From: Rikenellaceae bacterium
GTDB lineage: Bacteria > Bacteroidota > Bacteroidia > Bacteroidales > Rikenellaceae
Reading direction: 5' to 3'
Assembly (NCBI GenBank): GCA_020860245.1
Contig: JAJBUQ010000009.1
Span: 133,773 to 197,772 of the forward strand
DNA: 64,000 nucleotides
A program made the translations under genes and the position numbers. Each line of letters opens with the position of its first letter. Positions within the stretch are counted from its first letter, which is position 1. This document shows, piece by piece, positions 1-7,975 of this stretch. The notes under the pieces are model-generated. The model was not told the origin of the DNA, did not search any database, and saw nothing but the letters and a program-made list of their open reading frames with translations.

Positions 1-21
1 TGAGATTTTATAAATTTTTTA

Positions 22-29
22 TACATTTG
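22..29 (+). promoter_or_regulatory. -7 promoter box for the pgm operon
   Basis: TACATTTG matches the Bacteroidota -7 consensus TAnnTTTG exactly and lies 49 bases before the pgm start. The -33 region would fall at the window edge, so it cannot be judged. Placement at the head of a four-gene co-directional run supports it. Confidence 0.6.
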
Positions 30-77
30 TAAACGGTGAAATTTAAGGTATTGTTATTTTAATAATAAACAATTTAG

Positions 78-1841
78 ATGAAAAAATTATTAGAGAATAA
101 AATGAAAAACGAAGTGGATATTTTGGTCGAAAAGAGAGCTTATGAGTGGTTGTCTCCTGAGTATGATGAAGTTACGCGTGAAAAAGTAAAATGGATGATT
201 GACAATGACCACAAGGAGCTTGTAGAATCATTTTACAAAAATCTCAAATTTGGAACAGGAGGCCTCAGAGGCATCATGGGAGTAGGTACCAATAGAATGA
301 ACGAGTATACGGTTGCTATGGCAACTCAGGGATTAGCTAATTATATAGTGTCACAATTCAAAGGTCAGGACATAAAAGTGGCGGTCGCTTACGATAGCAG
401 GAACAATAGCTCGTCATTCGCAAGGAAGACCGCTGAAATTTTTGCTGCCAACGGATTTACCGTTTACTTATTCGATTCTTTAAGGCCTACCCCGGAACTA
501 AGTTTCACTATAAGGGAATTGGGGTGTAAAAGCGGAGTTGTCATTACGGCATCGCACAATCCTAAAGAATACAACGGATATAAAGCATATTGGGAGGACG
601 GTGCGCAGGTAACAGCACCACACGATGCCAACATTATTAATGAAGTGAACAAGATCTCTTCCCTGACTCAGGTTAAGACAAGCGGAGGAGAAGAGAATAT
701 AATAACGATTGGCGAAGATATAGACAGAATTTATATCGATAAACTCAAGACACTCATGCTGTCTCCTGAAGCAGTAGCTCGGTATGGAGATATGAAGATC
801 GTCTATACACCAATTCATGGTACTGGCTATAAACTTCTTCCAAAGTTCCTCGAAGAGGTCGGATTTACGAATGTTGCAATTGTTCCTGAACAGGCTGTGC
901 CGGACGGAGACTTCCCGACAGTAAAATCTCCTAATCCTGAGGAGCAGTCAGCATTGCAGATGGCAATAGATCTTGCTGTTAAGGAGAATGCGGAATTAGT
1001 GCTCGCTACCGATCCCGACGCTGACAGAGTAGGAATTGCGATCCGGAACGATAAAAACGAGTTTATCCTTGTGAATGGCAACCAGACCGCTTCCCTTCTT
1101 ACCTATTATTTACTGAGAAGATGGAGCGATCTTGGGAAGTTGCAGGGCAAGGAATATATTGTTAAAACCATTGTCAGTTCGGAAATAATAGAGAAAATAG
1201 CGGATTCATTTAATGTAAAATATTATAATGTACTTACCGGATTCAAGTTCATCGCGGAGATAATCCGTGAACAGGAAGGTAAAACCACCTTTATCGGAGG
1301 AGGAGAGGAGAGCTATGGATTCCTTGTCGGAGATTACGTTCGCGACAAAGATGCGATTATTAGTTCCGCAATCATTGCGGAAGCAGCTGCGTGGGCAAAA
1401 TCACAGGGTATGACGTTGTATGATCTATTGAAAGAGATGTATGTGGAGTATGGATTCTTTAAAGAGTCCCTTATTTCGATAGTCAAAAAAGGCAAGGAAG
1501 GTAATGAGGAGATTCAAAAAATGATGGCAGATCTCCGTGCAAATCCCCCGAAATCGATTTTAGGAGCTCCGGTAATCGAGATCCGGGATTGTCAAACACA
1601 AAAAATAATAGATTGCAGGACCGGATTTGTCAAAGAGACCGGATTGCCAAAGAGTAATGTGTTACAATTCCTTACCGAAGACAACACTATCGTTTCAGCG
1701 CGTCCTTCGGGAACCGAACCGAAAATTAAATTCTATTTCGGAGTTAAAGAGGAATTATGCTGTAAAGAGAAATTTGAAGAAGTGAATACATTGCTTGATC
1801 GGAAGATCGAGGATATTAAAATAGAAATGAACCTTATTTAA
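78..1841 (+). CDS. pgm: Phosphoglucomutase/phosphomannomutase (alpha-D-phosphohexomutase)
   Basis: Cytoplasmic enzyme that interconverts hexose 1- and 6-phosphates, feeding nucleotide-sugar and envelope synthesis. All four family loops are visible: the phosphoserine loop TASHNPKEYNGYK near residue 158, the metal-binding loop DPDADR near 312, the sugar-binding loop GGGEESYG near 408, and the phosphate-binding RPSGTEPK near 541. The length of 587 residues is normal for the long bacterial form similar to PgcA/PGM2. A second ATG at 102 (residue 9) is an alternative start, since the first eight residues are poorly informative. Heads an apparent operon with the three genes downstream (gaps of 5 and 12 bases, then a 1-base overlap). 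Whether glucose or mannose phosphate is preferred cannot be read from the sequence. Confidence 0.95.
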   Translation: MKKLLENKMKNEVDILVEKRAYEWLSPEYDEVTREKVKWMIDNDHKELVESFYKNLKFGTGGLRGIMGVGTNRMNEYTVAMATQGLANYIVSQFKGQDIKVAVAYDSRNNSSSFARKTAEIFAANGFTVYLFDSLRPTPELSFTIRELGCKSGVVITASHNPKEYNGYKAYWEDGAQVTAPHDANIINEVNKISSLTQVKTSGGEENIITIGEDIDRIYIDKLKTLMLSPEAVARYGDMKIVYTPIHGTGYKLLPKFLEEVGFTNVAIVPEQAVPDGDFPTVKSPNPEEQSALQMAIDLAVKENAELVLATDPDADRVGIAIRNDKNEFILVNGNQTASLLTYYLLRRWSDLGKLQGKEYIVKTIVSSEIIEKIADSFNVKYYNVLTGFKFIAEIIREQEGKTTFIGGGEESYGFLVGDYVRDKDAIISSAIIAEAAAWAKSQGMTLYDLLKEMYVEYGFFKESLISIVKKGKEGNEEIQKMMADLRANPPKSILGAPVIEIRDCQTQKIIDCRTGFVKETGLPKSNVLQFLTEDNTIVSARPSGTEPKIKFYFGVKEELCCKEKFEEVNTLLDRKIEDIKIEMNLI

Positions 1842-1846
1842 TTACT

Positions 1847-2809
1847 ATGCCGGCATACAAAAAAGCCTTATTATCAGTAATATTATTATCGGGATCAGCA
1901 TTACTGTCATTTTCGCAGAGAATTTCTCGGGAAGAGTATATTCTGAAGTATAAAAATATTGCGATCGAACACATGGAAATTTACGGAATTCCGGCAAGTA
2001 TAAAGATGGCCCAGGCGATCCTCGAATCAGATAGTGGCAACAGTTATCTGGCAAAACAAGCTAATAATCATTTTGGAATAAAATGCCGTAATGACTGGAA
2101 TGGAGAAACTGTATATCGTGACGATGATGCCAGAAATGAATGCTTCCGTTCGTACGATTCTGTGGAGGAGTCGTTTCAGGATCATTCGGATTTTCTCGAT
2201 AATTCTTCACGGTATAACTTCTTATTCGATCTTGCCCCGGACGATTATAAAGCTTGGGCACATGGTTTGAAGCAGGCAGGATATGCGACAAATCCTAAGT
2301 ATCCGGAATTGCTTATAAATCTGATTGAAGACAATAAACTTTATCTGCTCGATAAAGGGGTAGATGTAGCTTATAGCGATATTAGAAGGAGACGTGAAAA
2401 AGTTTCCGGAGATTTCGGATCTGCAAAGGTAAATGTGGATAATTATACGGTATCGATAGACCGTTCCAGCGGATTGAGGACGGGATACAATAACGGAGTA
2501 CCCTATGTCCTTGCCAACGAAGGAGACAATACACGCTCCATTGCAAAGGCAGTGGGACTAAGAGAGAAGAAATTATTAAAATTTAATGATCTGCCTTATT
2601 CTATTCCGATATCCGAAGGGGACGCTCTTTATATAAAACAAAAGAAAAAAAGGTCTGAAAACGGATATATAATGTATCAGGTCCAGGAAGGCGATACCAT
2701 GTACGGCATATCCCAGAAATTCGGCATAAGGTTGAAAAACCTTTATAAGATTAACGGAATGAAAGAGGCGGACAGAATAAATCCGGGATTACAGATAAGG
2801 TTGAGGTAA
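1847..2809 (+). CDS. Exported N-acetylglucosaminidase with two LysM domains
   Basis: Predicted peptidoglycan hydrolase. Residues 1-23 form a signal peptide (KKALLSVILLSGSALLSFS), so it acts in the periplasm. A glucosaminidase domain (lysozyme-like fold) follows at about residues 30-170, with the expected catalytic glutamate E60 in AQAILESDSG. Two LysM glycan-binding repeats close the protein, at roughly 221-265 and 277-320; the last (YQVQEGDTMYGISQKF) is a textbook match. It starts five bases after the pgm stop, so the two are surely cotranscribed. This domain order is common in Bacteroidales and resembles FlgJ/AcmA-type hydrolases. The precise bond cut is inferred from the family. Confidence 0.9.
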   Translation: MPAYKKALLSVILLSGSALLSFSQRISREEYILKYKNIAIEHMEIYGIPASIKMAQAILESDSGNSYLAKQANNHFGIKCRNDWNGETVYRDDDARNECFRSYDSVEESFQDHSDFLDNSSRYNFLFDLAPDDYKAWAHGLKQAGYATNPKYPELLINLIEDNKLYLLDKGVDVAYSDIRRRREKVSGDFGSAKVNVDNYTVSIDRSSGLRTGYNNGVPYVLANEGDNTRSIAKAVGLREKKLLKFNDLPYSIPISEGDALYIKQKKKRSENGYIMYQVQEGDTMYGISQKFGIRLKNLYKINGMKEADRINPGLQIRLR

Positions 2810-2821
2810 ATAGTAATTAAT

Positions 2822-3508
2822 ATGGATAACGAAACAAGTTTACGGGAGGAAATACTGCAAAAAATAGAGGTAAAATCGAATTTAGAGCAAAAAATTTTCG
2901 ACAATACCTTCAATGTGCTGCTTCAATTGAAAGAAATTCTCCATGAAATGTCCTCTGAGATAGATAATGATTTAAAGGGGCGCGATAAGAGAATAAAAAT
3001 AGAATACAGGGATAGAGGTAAATTCGAGGCCCAATTACAGATTGCCGGAGATACATTGATTTTCAGCATGCACACCAATGTATTCCGTTTTAACCGGGAG
3101 CACTTGATCTGGCAGAATTCTTATGTTGCAAACGAACAGTTAAACGGATACTGCGGTATCATTAACATATATAATTTCTTGTCGGATTCTTTCAAGTATA
3201 ACAGGAATGGCGATGAAGGCTATTTGATAGGACGTATCTTTGTAAACCGCGACAACCATTACTGCGTGGAAGGCAAACGTCAGTTGCACTATAAACACAG
3301 TGACTTCGGATCAAGAACCATAGACCGCGAAGCACTTATAAATATAGTTGAAATGGCCTTATGTTATACCATCGAGTTTGACTTGCTCGTTCCGCAGTAC
3401 GACTCCATAAAAATTGTTTCAGTCGATCAGCTCAATACTAAAATTGAAAATTCCAAGATGCAGACAGGTAAAAGACTTGGGTATAAATTTAATTCGGACG
3501 ACATATAA
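2822..3508 (+). CDS. Conserved hypothetical protein, function unknown
   Basis: I do not recognise a named family. The 228-residue product has no signal peptide or membrane segment, so it should be cytoplasmic. The first 45 residues are charged and likely helical (EEILQKIEVKSNLEQKIF...LKEILHEMSSEID); the rest looks like a mixed alpha/beta fold with many aromatic and charged residues and no catalytic motif I can name. It is real: codon use matches its neighbours, it fills the gap in an operon, and its stop overlaps the next start by one base (TAATG). That overlap ties it to the membrane DUF362 protein, a possible functional partner. Confidence 0.8.
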   Translation: MDNETSLREEILQKIEVKSNLEQKIFDNTFNVLLQLKEILHEMSSEIDNDLKGRDKRIKIEYRDRGKFEAQLQIAGDTLIFSMHTNVFRFNREHLIWQNSYVANEQLNGYCGIINIYNFLSDSFKYNRNGDEGYLIGRIFVNRDNHYCVEGKRQLHYKHSDFGSRTIDREALINIVEMALCYTIEFDLLVPQYDSIKIVSVDQLNTKIENSKMQTGKRLGYKFNSDDI

Positions 3509-5028
3509 TGAAGAAATTGTATGTATTTTTTCAAGGAAAATACAATCAGAATATAGACAGGATACTTGTCGGTAAATTTATGTTCGTATTAATGTCGGTA
3601 GCAGCTACGGTATGGTTTCTTGTCAGGGTAATTCCGAAGCCTTCGCGGGCCGTTTACCCATGCATGCAGGCAGCCGCACCGTTGATGTCTTCCTTTGTGA
3701 TCTGGCTGTTATCAATATCCGGAACCTATGTGACATATAAAAAAGCAGGGAAATATTTAAGAGAGAAAAGATATGTTATGGGGGGAATTTTTTCCATAAT
3801 ATTTTTGTCCGGAATTATATTCTTTACGGTGCATAATTCAGGAATACTTTATTCGCAGGACGGATCGAGATCTCCTAAAAAGCACAATCCTCCGAACACC
3901 CCTCTTGGAACAGGCAAAGGGATATTTCCGGGAAGAGTGGTATGGACCCATGCTCCCGGAGCAGCGCAATGGGACGGAGAGAACGGTTTCTGGTTCGATG
4001 ACGCATGGAACGATCAGTATAAAGCTGATAAACTTATAAGTGCGGCAATTCTTACCTTAACAGATACTGTTGAAGAAAAAGACGGATGGAATAAATTATT
4101 CTGTTACTTCAATAATTCATGCGACAGAGGAGATCGTGGATATATTCGCGGAGAAAACATCGCTATTAAGATAAATCAAAATAATACTGAATCCCATAAA
4201 GACAGTGAAGAATACAATACATCGCCGCATATATTGTTGTCGTTACTGAGGAGTCTGGTTTACGGAGCGGGAATCCCACAGGAGAATATTACCGTTTGCG
4301 AACCCAGCCGGTTTATAACGGATTTTATGTTTGCAAAGTGTTTTGCAGAATTTCCTGAAATAAAATATGTCGATTTCGAAGGGGGCAGCGGCCGTATTAA
4401 AACCGGTTATGTTTCTGAGGCTATCAAATACTCTCAAGATAACGGCAAGATGGCTCAGGCAATTGCCGACTGCGTGATGGAAGCGGATTATCTGATAAAT
4501 TGTGCATTGTTAAAAATTCATAATGGCCCCGGCGTCACCTTGACAGCTAAGAATTGGTATGGAGTTACCAGTATCGATAAATATTGGAGAAATAATTCCC
4601 ATGCAGGTTTTAATCAGGATCGCGGAGGAAAAATGGCTTACAGAACCTTTGTCGATTTCATCGGGCACAAAGACCTCGGACAGAAGACACTCCTTTATAT
4701 AATCGACGGACTCTATGGTTCCGGAGATGTAAATGGTATTCCGTCGCCGAAGTGGAATATGGATCCGTTTAACGGTGACTGGGCAAATTCGGTTCTTATG
4801 TCGCAGGATCCACTTGCCGTAGATGCAGTGGGACTTGATTTGCTTGCTGCCGAATGGCCGCAAACGCCGAGTCTTAATTACTGCGATGCTTATCTCGTGG
4901 AGGCAGCAACGATACCCAATTCTCCTTCCGGAGTAATTTATGATCCTGAACGTAACAATAAACCCCTTACGGAACCTCTCGGAGTGATGGAACATTGGAA
5001 TAATCCTGTGGATAAACAATACAGTTGA
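3508..5028 (+). CDS. Membrane-anchored DUF362 domain protein
   Basis: 506 residues. Three N-terminal membrane segments are visible at about 23-42, 57-76 and 90-108, followed by a large soluble part. The soluble region carries DUF362 features: GENIAIKINQNN near 213, and an NTSPH segment followed by a leucine-rich helix and VYGAGIPQENITVCEPSR. DUF362 proteins often accompany Fe-S or maturation systems, but this one lacks the ferredoxin-type cysteine clusters of some relatives. The reaction is unknown. Start overlaps the preceding gene's stop, and a bidirectional hairpin follows at 5085-5105. The DUF assignment is by motif resemblance, so the family name is less certain than the gene itself. Confidence 0.75.
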   Translation: MKKLYVFFQGKYNQNIDRILVGKFMFVLMSVAATVWFLVRVIPKPSRAVYPCMQAAAPLMSSFVIWLLSISGTYVTYKKAGKYLREKRYVMGGIFSIIFLSGIIFFTVHNSGILYSQDGSRSPKKHNPPNTPLGTGKGIFPGRVVWTHAPGAAQWDGENGFWFDDAWNDQYKADKLISAAILTLTDTVEEKDGWNKLFCYFNNSCDRGDRGYIRGENIAIKINQNNTESHKDSEEYNTSPHILLSLLRSLVYGAGIPQENITVCEPSRFITDFMFAKCFAEFPEIKYVDFEGGSGRIKTGYVSEAIKYSQDNGKMAQAIADCVMEADYLINCALLKIHNGPGVTLTAKNWYGVTSIDKYWRNNSHAGFNQDRGGKMAYRTFVDFIGHKDLGQKTLLYIIDGLYGSGDVNGIPSPKWNMDPFNGDWANSVLMSQDPLAVDAVGLDLLAAEWPQTPSLNYCDAYLVEAATIPNSPSGVIYDPERNNKPLTEPLGVMEHWNNPVDKQYS

Positions 5029-5084
5029 AATCAGGGGAAAGGCGAGGGAATAGAATTGATATACAAATTAATTGAATAAAAATA

Positions 5085-5105
5085 AAGCCGGATCTACTCC
5101 GGCTT
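5085..5105. terminator. Bidirectional terminator between DUF362 gene and yitT
   Basis: Perfect 8-bp stem AAGCCGGA (5085-5092) with TCCGGCTT (5098-5105) and a 5-base loop. On the minus strand it is followed by TTATTTTTATT; on the plus strand by CATTTTG. It sits between convergent genes and serves both, with the better T-tract for yitT. Confidence 0.8.
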
Positions 5106-5989
5106 CATTTTGTCCTGAGAATTTCGAAACCCTCTCCGTAAACACTGCTTACGCTTCCGACCGATATGAACGCGTTATGGTCGTACTCCTTTATAATTTT
5201 ATATATCGTTGAAGTTTCGCTTCTTCTGCACAGTATCATCAATACTTTTTGCGGATTTTTAGTATACCATCCTTTGCCTTCGAATACTGTCACGCCTCTT
5301 CCGAGTTGAGAAATTACTTGGTCTGCAATTTTATCGTAATGCTTCGAAATAATAAATATCTGAGAAGATTGTTTATTACCAGCCATCACGTAGTCTATCG
5401 TGTAGCTGTATACGGCAACGAGTATAAAACCGTAAATTATTACCGATATCTCGCGGAATACAATATAAGACGATAGGATAATTACCGTATCACAGACCAT
5501 TATAATACGTCCGAAACTTATATTCCGGTATTTATTAACAATCATAGCCACAATGTCGCTTCCTCCTGTACTGCCACCGCGCGTGAAGCACATTGCCACA
5601 CCTGTTCCGGATATTGCTCCGCCGAGAATCGCGGAGAGCAATTTATCGTCCGTCAATCCCAAAAATCCGGGATCGGGTATGAGCTCCTGGAGCAACGACA
5701 TAATAATGGATATCCCGATTATTCCGTATATTGTCTTGGCTCCGAAATGAAATCCGATAAGTATAGAAGCCACCGTTACCAATATCGCGTTAATTATAAA
5801 GAACAAAACACCTACGGGAATTATTCCGGTAGCGTAATATATTACCGACGCAAGTCCGATAGCTCCTCCTCCTACAAGATTCGCAGGTATAATAACTGCG
5901 GTCCATGCAAAAGAATAAAGAAACAATCCGACTGTTATAATCAAATAAGATTTAAATTCACTTACAAAAATATTCTGAGAAGAATCCAT
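5105..5989 (-). CDS. YitT family membrane protein (YitT_membrane + DUF2179)
   Basis: 294-residue integral membrane protein. About five to six hydrophobic segments occupy residues 15-205, with glycine-rich stretches such as NLVGGGAIGLASVIYY and RGGSTGGSDIVAMIV that are typical of the YitT/DUF161 family. The C-terminal 85 residues form the soluble DUF2179 domain (VFEGKGWYTKNPQKVLMILCRRSE). Function is not established for the family; transport has been suggested. It follows ddl by seven bases and is probably cotranscribed with it. The stop codon overlaps the edge of the terminator hairpin. Confidence 0.88.
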   Translation of the reverse strand: MDSSQNIFVSEFKSYLIITVGLFLYSFAWTAVIIPANLVGGGAIGLASVIYYATGIIPVGVLFFIINAILVTVASILIGFHFGAKTIYGIIGISIIMSLLQELIPDPGFLGLTDDKLLSAILGGAISGTGVAMCFTRGGSTGGSDIVAMIVNKYRNISFGRIIMVCDTVIILSSYIVFREISVIIYGFILVAVYSYTIDYVMAGNKQSSQIFIISKHYDKIADQVISQLGRGVTVFEGKGWYTKNPQKVLMILCRRSETSTIYKIIKEYDHNAFISVGSVSSVYGEGFEILRTK

Positions 5990-5996
5990 TAATTTA

Positions 5997-6974
5997 TTAT
6001 TTCCAAGTAGCTTCGATTATGATATTAAACAGTTCCGTCATACTCATTCCGTACTCCGCAGCCTGCTTCGGGATAATGCTTCCGCTACTCATTCCCGGTA
6101 CAGTATTGATCTCGATGAAACAGGGAGTTCCGTTTTTAATGATGAAATCTATTCTCGCTATTCCCCTGCAACCTAAATGCCGATAAATTTTCAAAGTCTC
6201 GTCATTCAGGATTTTTTTTATTTTTTTGTCAATTCTGGCCGGTGTTATTTCTTCGGATCTTCCTTCTGTATATTTAGCCTCATGATCGAAAAATTCATTC
6301 CTGGACACTATCTCGGTTATCGGGAATATATAGCTTTTACCTCCTGCTTCCATCACTCCGCAGCTAACTTCAGTACCTTCGATAAATTCTTCTACAAGAA
6401 TCTGTCCGCTCTCGGTAAATGCGTTGTTAATAGCTGGCATAAGTTCCTCCATTGTTTTTACTTTCGAAACACCGAAACTGCTTCCACTGGCGTTTGGTTT
6501 GACGAAAACCGGAAGACCGAGAGCGTTTACTATTTCTTCGTTGTTCACAGTTTCTCCTTTATTGATAACTATTCCTTTTGCCATAGTAACTCCCGTACCC
6601 TCCAATACTTTTTTACAAATCGCTTTGTCGAATGTTAATGCCGAAACAAGGAAGTCGGATGAGGAATACGGTATCTCCATTAATTCGAAGTAGGCTTGTA
6701 AGAGTCCGTTTTCACCCGGGTTACCGTGGATAAGGATAAGGGCATATTCGAGTTGGATTTTTTCCCCTTTTACAGTCAGGGAGAAGTCGTTTTTATCGAC
6801 ATCGTACTCGGTTCCGTCACTGTCTGCGTAGAACCACCGTTTACCTTTAACAAAAATTTTATACGGATTGTACTTATCTGTGTCTATCGCTTTTTCTACC
6901 TGTTCCGCGCCATTTACGGAAATATCATATTCGGAAGAGTTACCTCCCGCCATAAGAGCTATATTCTTTTGCAT
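5997..6974 (-). CDS. ddl: D-alanine--D-alanine ligase
   Basis: ATP-grasp ligase that joins two D-alanines for the peptidoglycan stem peptide; cytoplasmic. The N-terminus QKNIALMAGGNSSEYDISVNGA is the family's glycine-rich start. The central ATP-grasp region includes VFVKPNASGSSFGVSKV, and the C-terminal FIEINTVPGMS contains the metal-binding Glu and Asn. I place the start at ATG 6974 (325 residues). An upstream in-frame TTG at 7001 lies inside the promoter -7 box, so it is very unlikely to be in the mRNA. Operon with yitT downstream. The pairing with YitT has no obvious biochemical logic. Confidence 0.95.
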   Translation of the reverse strand: MQKNIALMAGGNSSEYDISVNGAEQVEKAIDTDKYNPYKIFVKGKRWFYADSDGTEYDVDKNDFSLTVKGEKIQLEYALILIHGNPGENGLLQAYFELMEIPYSSSDFLVSALTFDKAICKKVLEGTGVTMAKGIVINKGETVNNEEIVNALGLPVFVKPNASGSSFGVSKVKTMEELMPAINNAFTESGQILVEEFIEGTEVSCGVMEAGGKSYIFPITEIVSRNEFFDHEAKYTEGRSEEITPARIDKKIKKILNDETLKIYRHLGCRGIARIDFIIKNGTPCFIEINTVPGMSSGSIIPKQAAEYGMSMTELFNIIIEATWK

Positions 6975-6998
6975 ATCTTTTGGTTTTAAATGAAGAGA

Positions 6999-7006
6999 CA
7001 AATATA
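6999..7006 (-). promoter_or_regulatory. -7 promoter box for ddl
   Basis: On the minus strand the sequence is TATATTTG, an exact TAnnTTTG match 25 bases before the ddl ATG. It covers the TTG that would otherwise extend the reading frame, and so decides the start. No clear -33 element is seen. Confidence 0.6.
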
Positions 7007-7039
7007 TTATAAAAGAATAATTATATAAAAACGGAATAT

Positions 7040-7975
7040 TTAAAACTGCTGGTAATTTTTTACAGGAATTTCGAATGTTTCTCCTTCAATGGCAAGCGAA
7101 GTATTCGGGAATATAGTCCGAGCCTCGGATTCGAATAATTCGAGATCTTCGTAACGAGATGAAAAGTGTCCGAGAAGAAGTCGTCCTGCGTCTGCTTTCT
7201 CCGCTATCTTTGCCGCCTGTAAGGCAGTTGTATGACCGCTTTGTTTTGCAAGTTTACGATCTACCTCCAGATAAGTCGATTCGTGGTATAAAAGATCGAC
7301 GCCATGAACGATATCCGCAACTTTTGCAGAGTAGGAAGTGTCGCTGCAATATGCATAGGAGCGGGGAGAGTATGGATAATATGTCGCATCGGTGTTTTTC
7401 AAAATTTCACTGCCTTGCAAGAAAATATCTCCTCCCTGTTTCAGTGCGTGCATCTGAGGGATAGTGAGATCGTATTTTTCCGGAATATTTTTTTTGATAT
7501 TCAAGGCGGGGTGTTTTTCCTTGAATAGAAATCCGGACGACGGTACCCTGTGGCGCAACGGTATAGTATAAACTTCCATCACTTTATTCTCAAAAATAAT
7601 CTCCGATGACCGGGCATTGATTTCTTTGTATATAATCTCGAAATTCAGTTCCGGTTCGAAATATTGTATATGAAAATCCAAAATATCTTCCAACGGCCGG
7701 ACGCCGAAGACATACAGTGGAGTTGCCCTTTTAAGAAAATTCATTGTAGAGATAAGTCCCTGAAGACCGTATACATGGTCTCCGTGCAGATGGCTGATAA
7801 ATACGGCCCGTATCTTCATAGGATTAATGCCGTATTTACGCATTTGTATCTGGGTTCCCTCGCCGCAGTCGATTAAATAAAACTGCTCATATACATTGAG
7901 TATATGAGCAGAATTATGTTTGCCCGCGGTAGGCATTGCCGAACCGCTGCCAAGTATGGTAACCTTAAAGGTCAT
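7040..7975 (-). CDS. rnz: Ribonuclease Z (tRNA 3'-processing endonuclease)
   Basis: Metallo-beta-lactamase nuclease that trims the 3' trailer of tRNA precursors. The signature HxHxDH is SHLHGDH, with H62, H64, D66 and H67, followed by further ligand motifs (YCSDTSYS near 210, YHESTY near 229, LLGHFSSRY near 269). At 311 residues it is the usual short bacterial form. Its ATG overlaps the rpsA stop by one base (TAATG on the minus strand), so it is translated from the rpsA message. The link between S1 and tRNA maturation is one of shared translation function only. Confidence 0.95.
   Translation of the reverse strand: MTFKVTILGSGSAMPTAGKHNSAHILNVYEQFYLIDCGEGTQIQMRKYGINPMKIRAVFISHLHGDHVYGLQGLISTMNFLKRATPLYVFGVRPLEDILDFHIQYFEPELNFEIIYKEINARSSEIIFENKVMEVYTIPLRHRVPSSGFLFKEKHPALNIKKNIPEKYDLTIPQMHALKQGGDIFLQGSEILKNTDATYYPYSPRSYAYCSDTSYSAKVADIVHGVDLLYHESTYLEVDRKLAKQSGHTTALQAAKIAEKADAGRLLLGHFSSRYEDLELFESEARTIFPNTSLAIEGETFEIPVKNYQQF

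Noticed and set aside
464-1081. Several open frames antisense to pgm, and similar ones antisense to most long genes
   Set aside because: They overlap well-supported genes, lack promoters and show no recognisable motifs; they are shadows of the coding strand.
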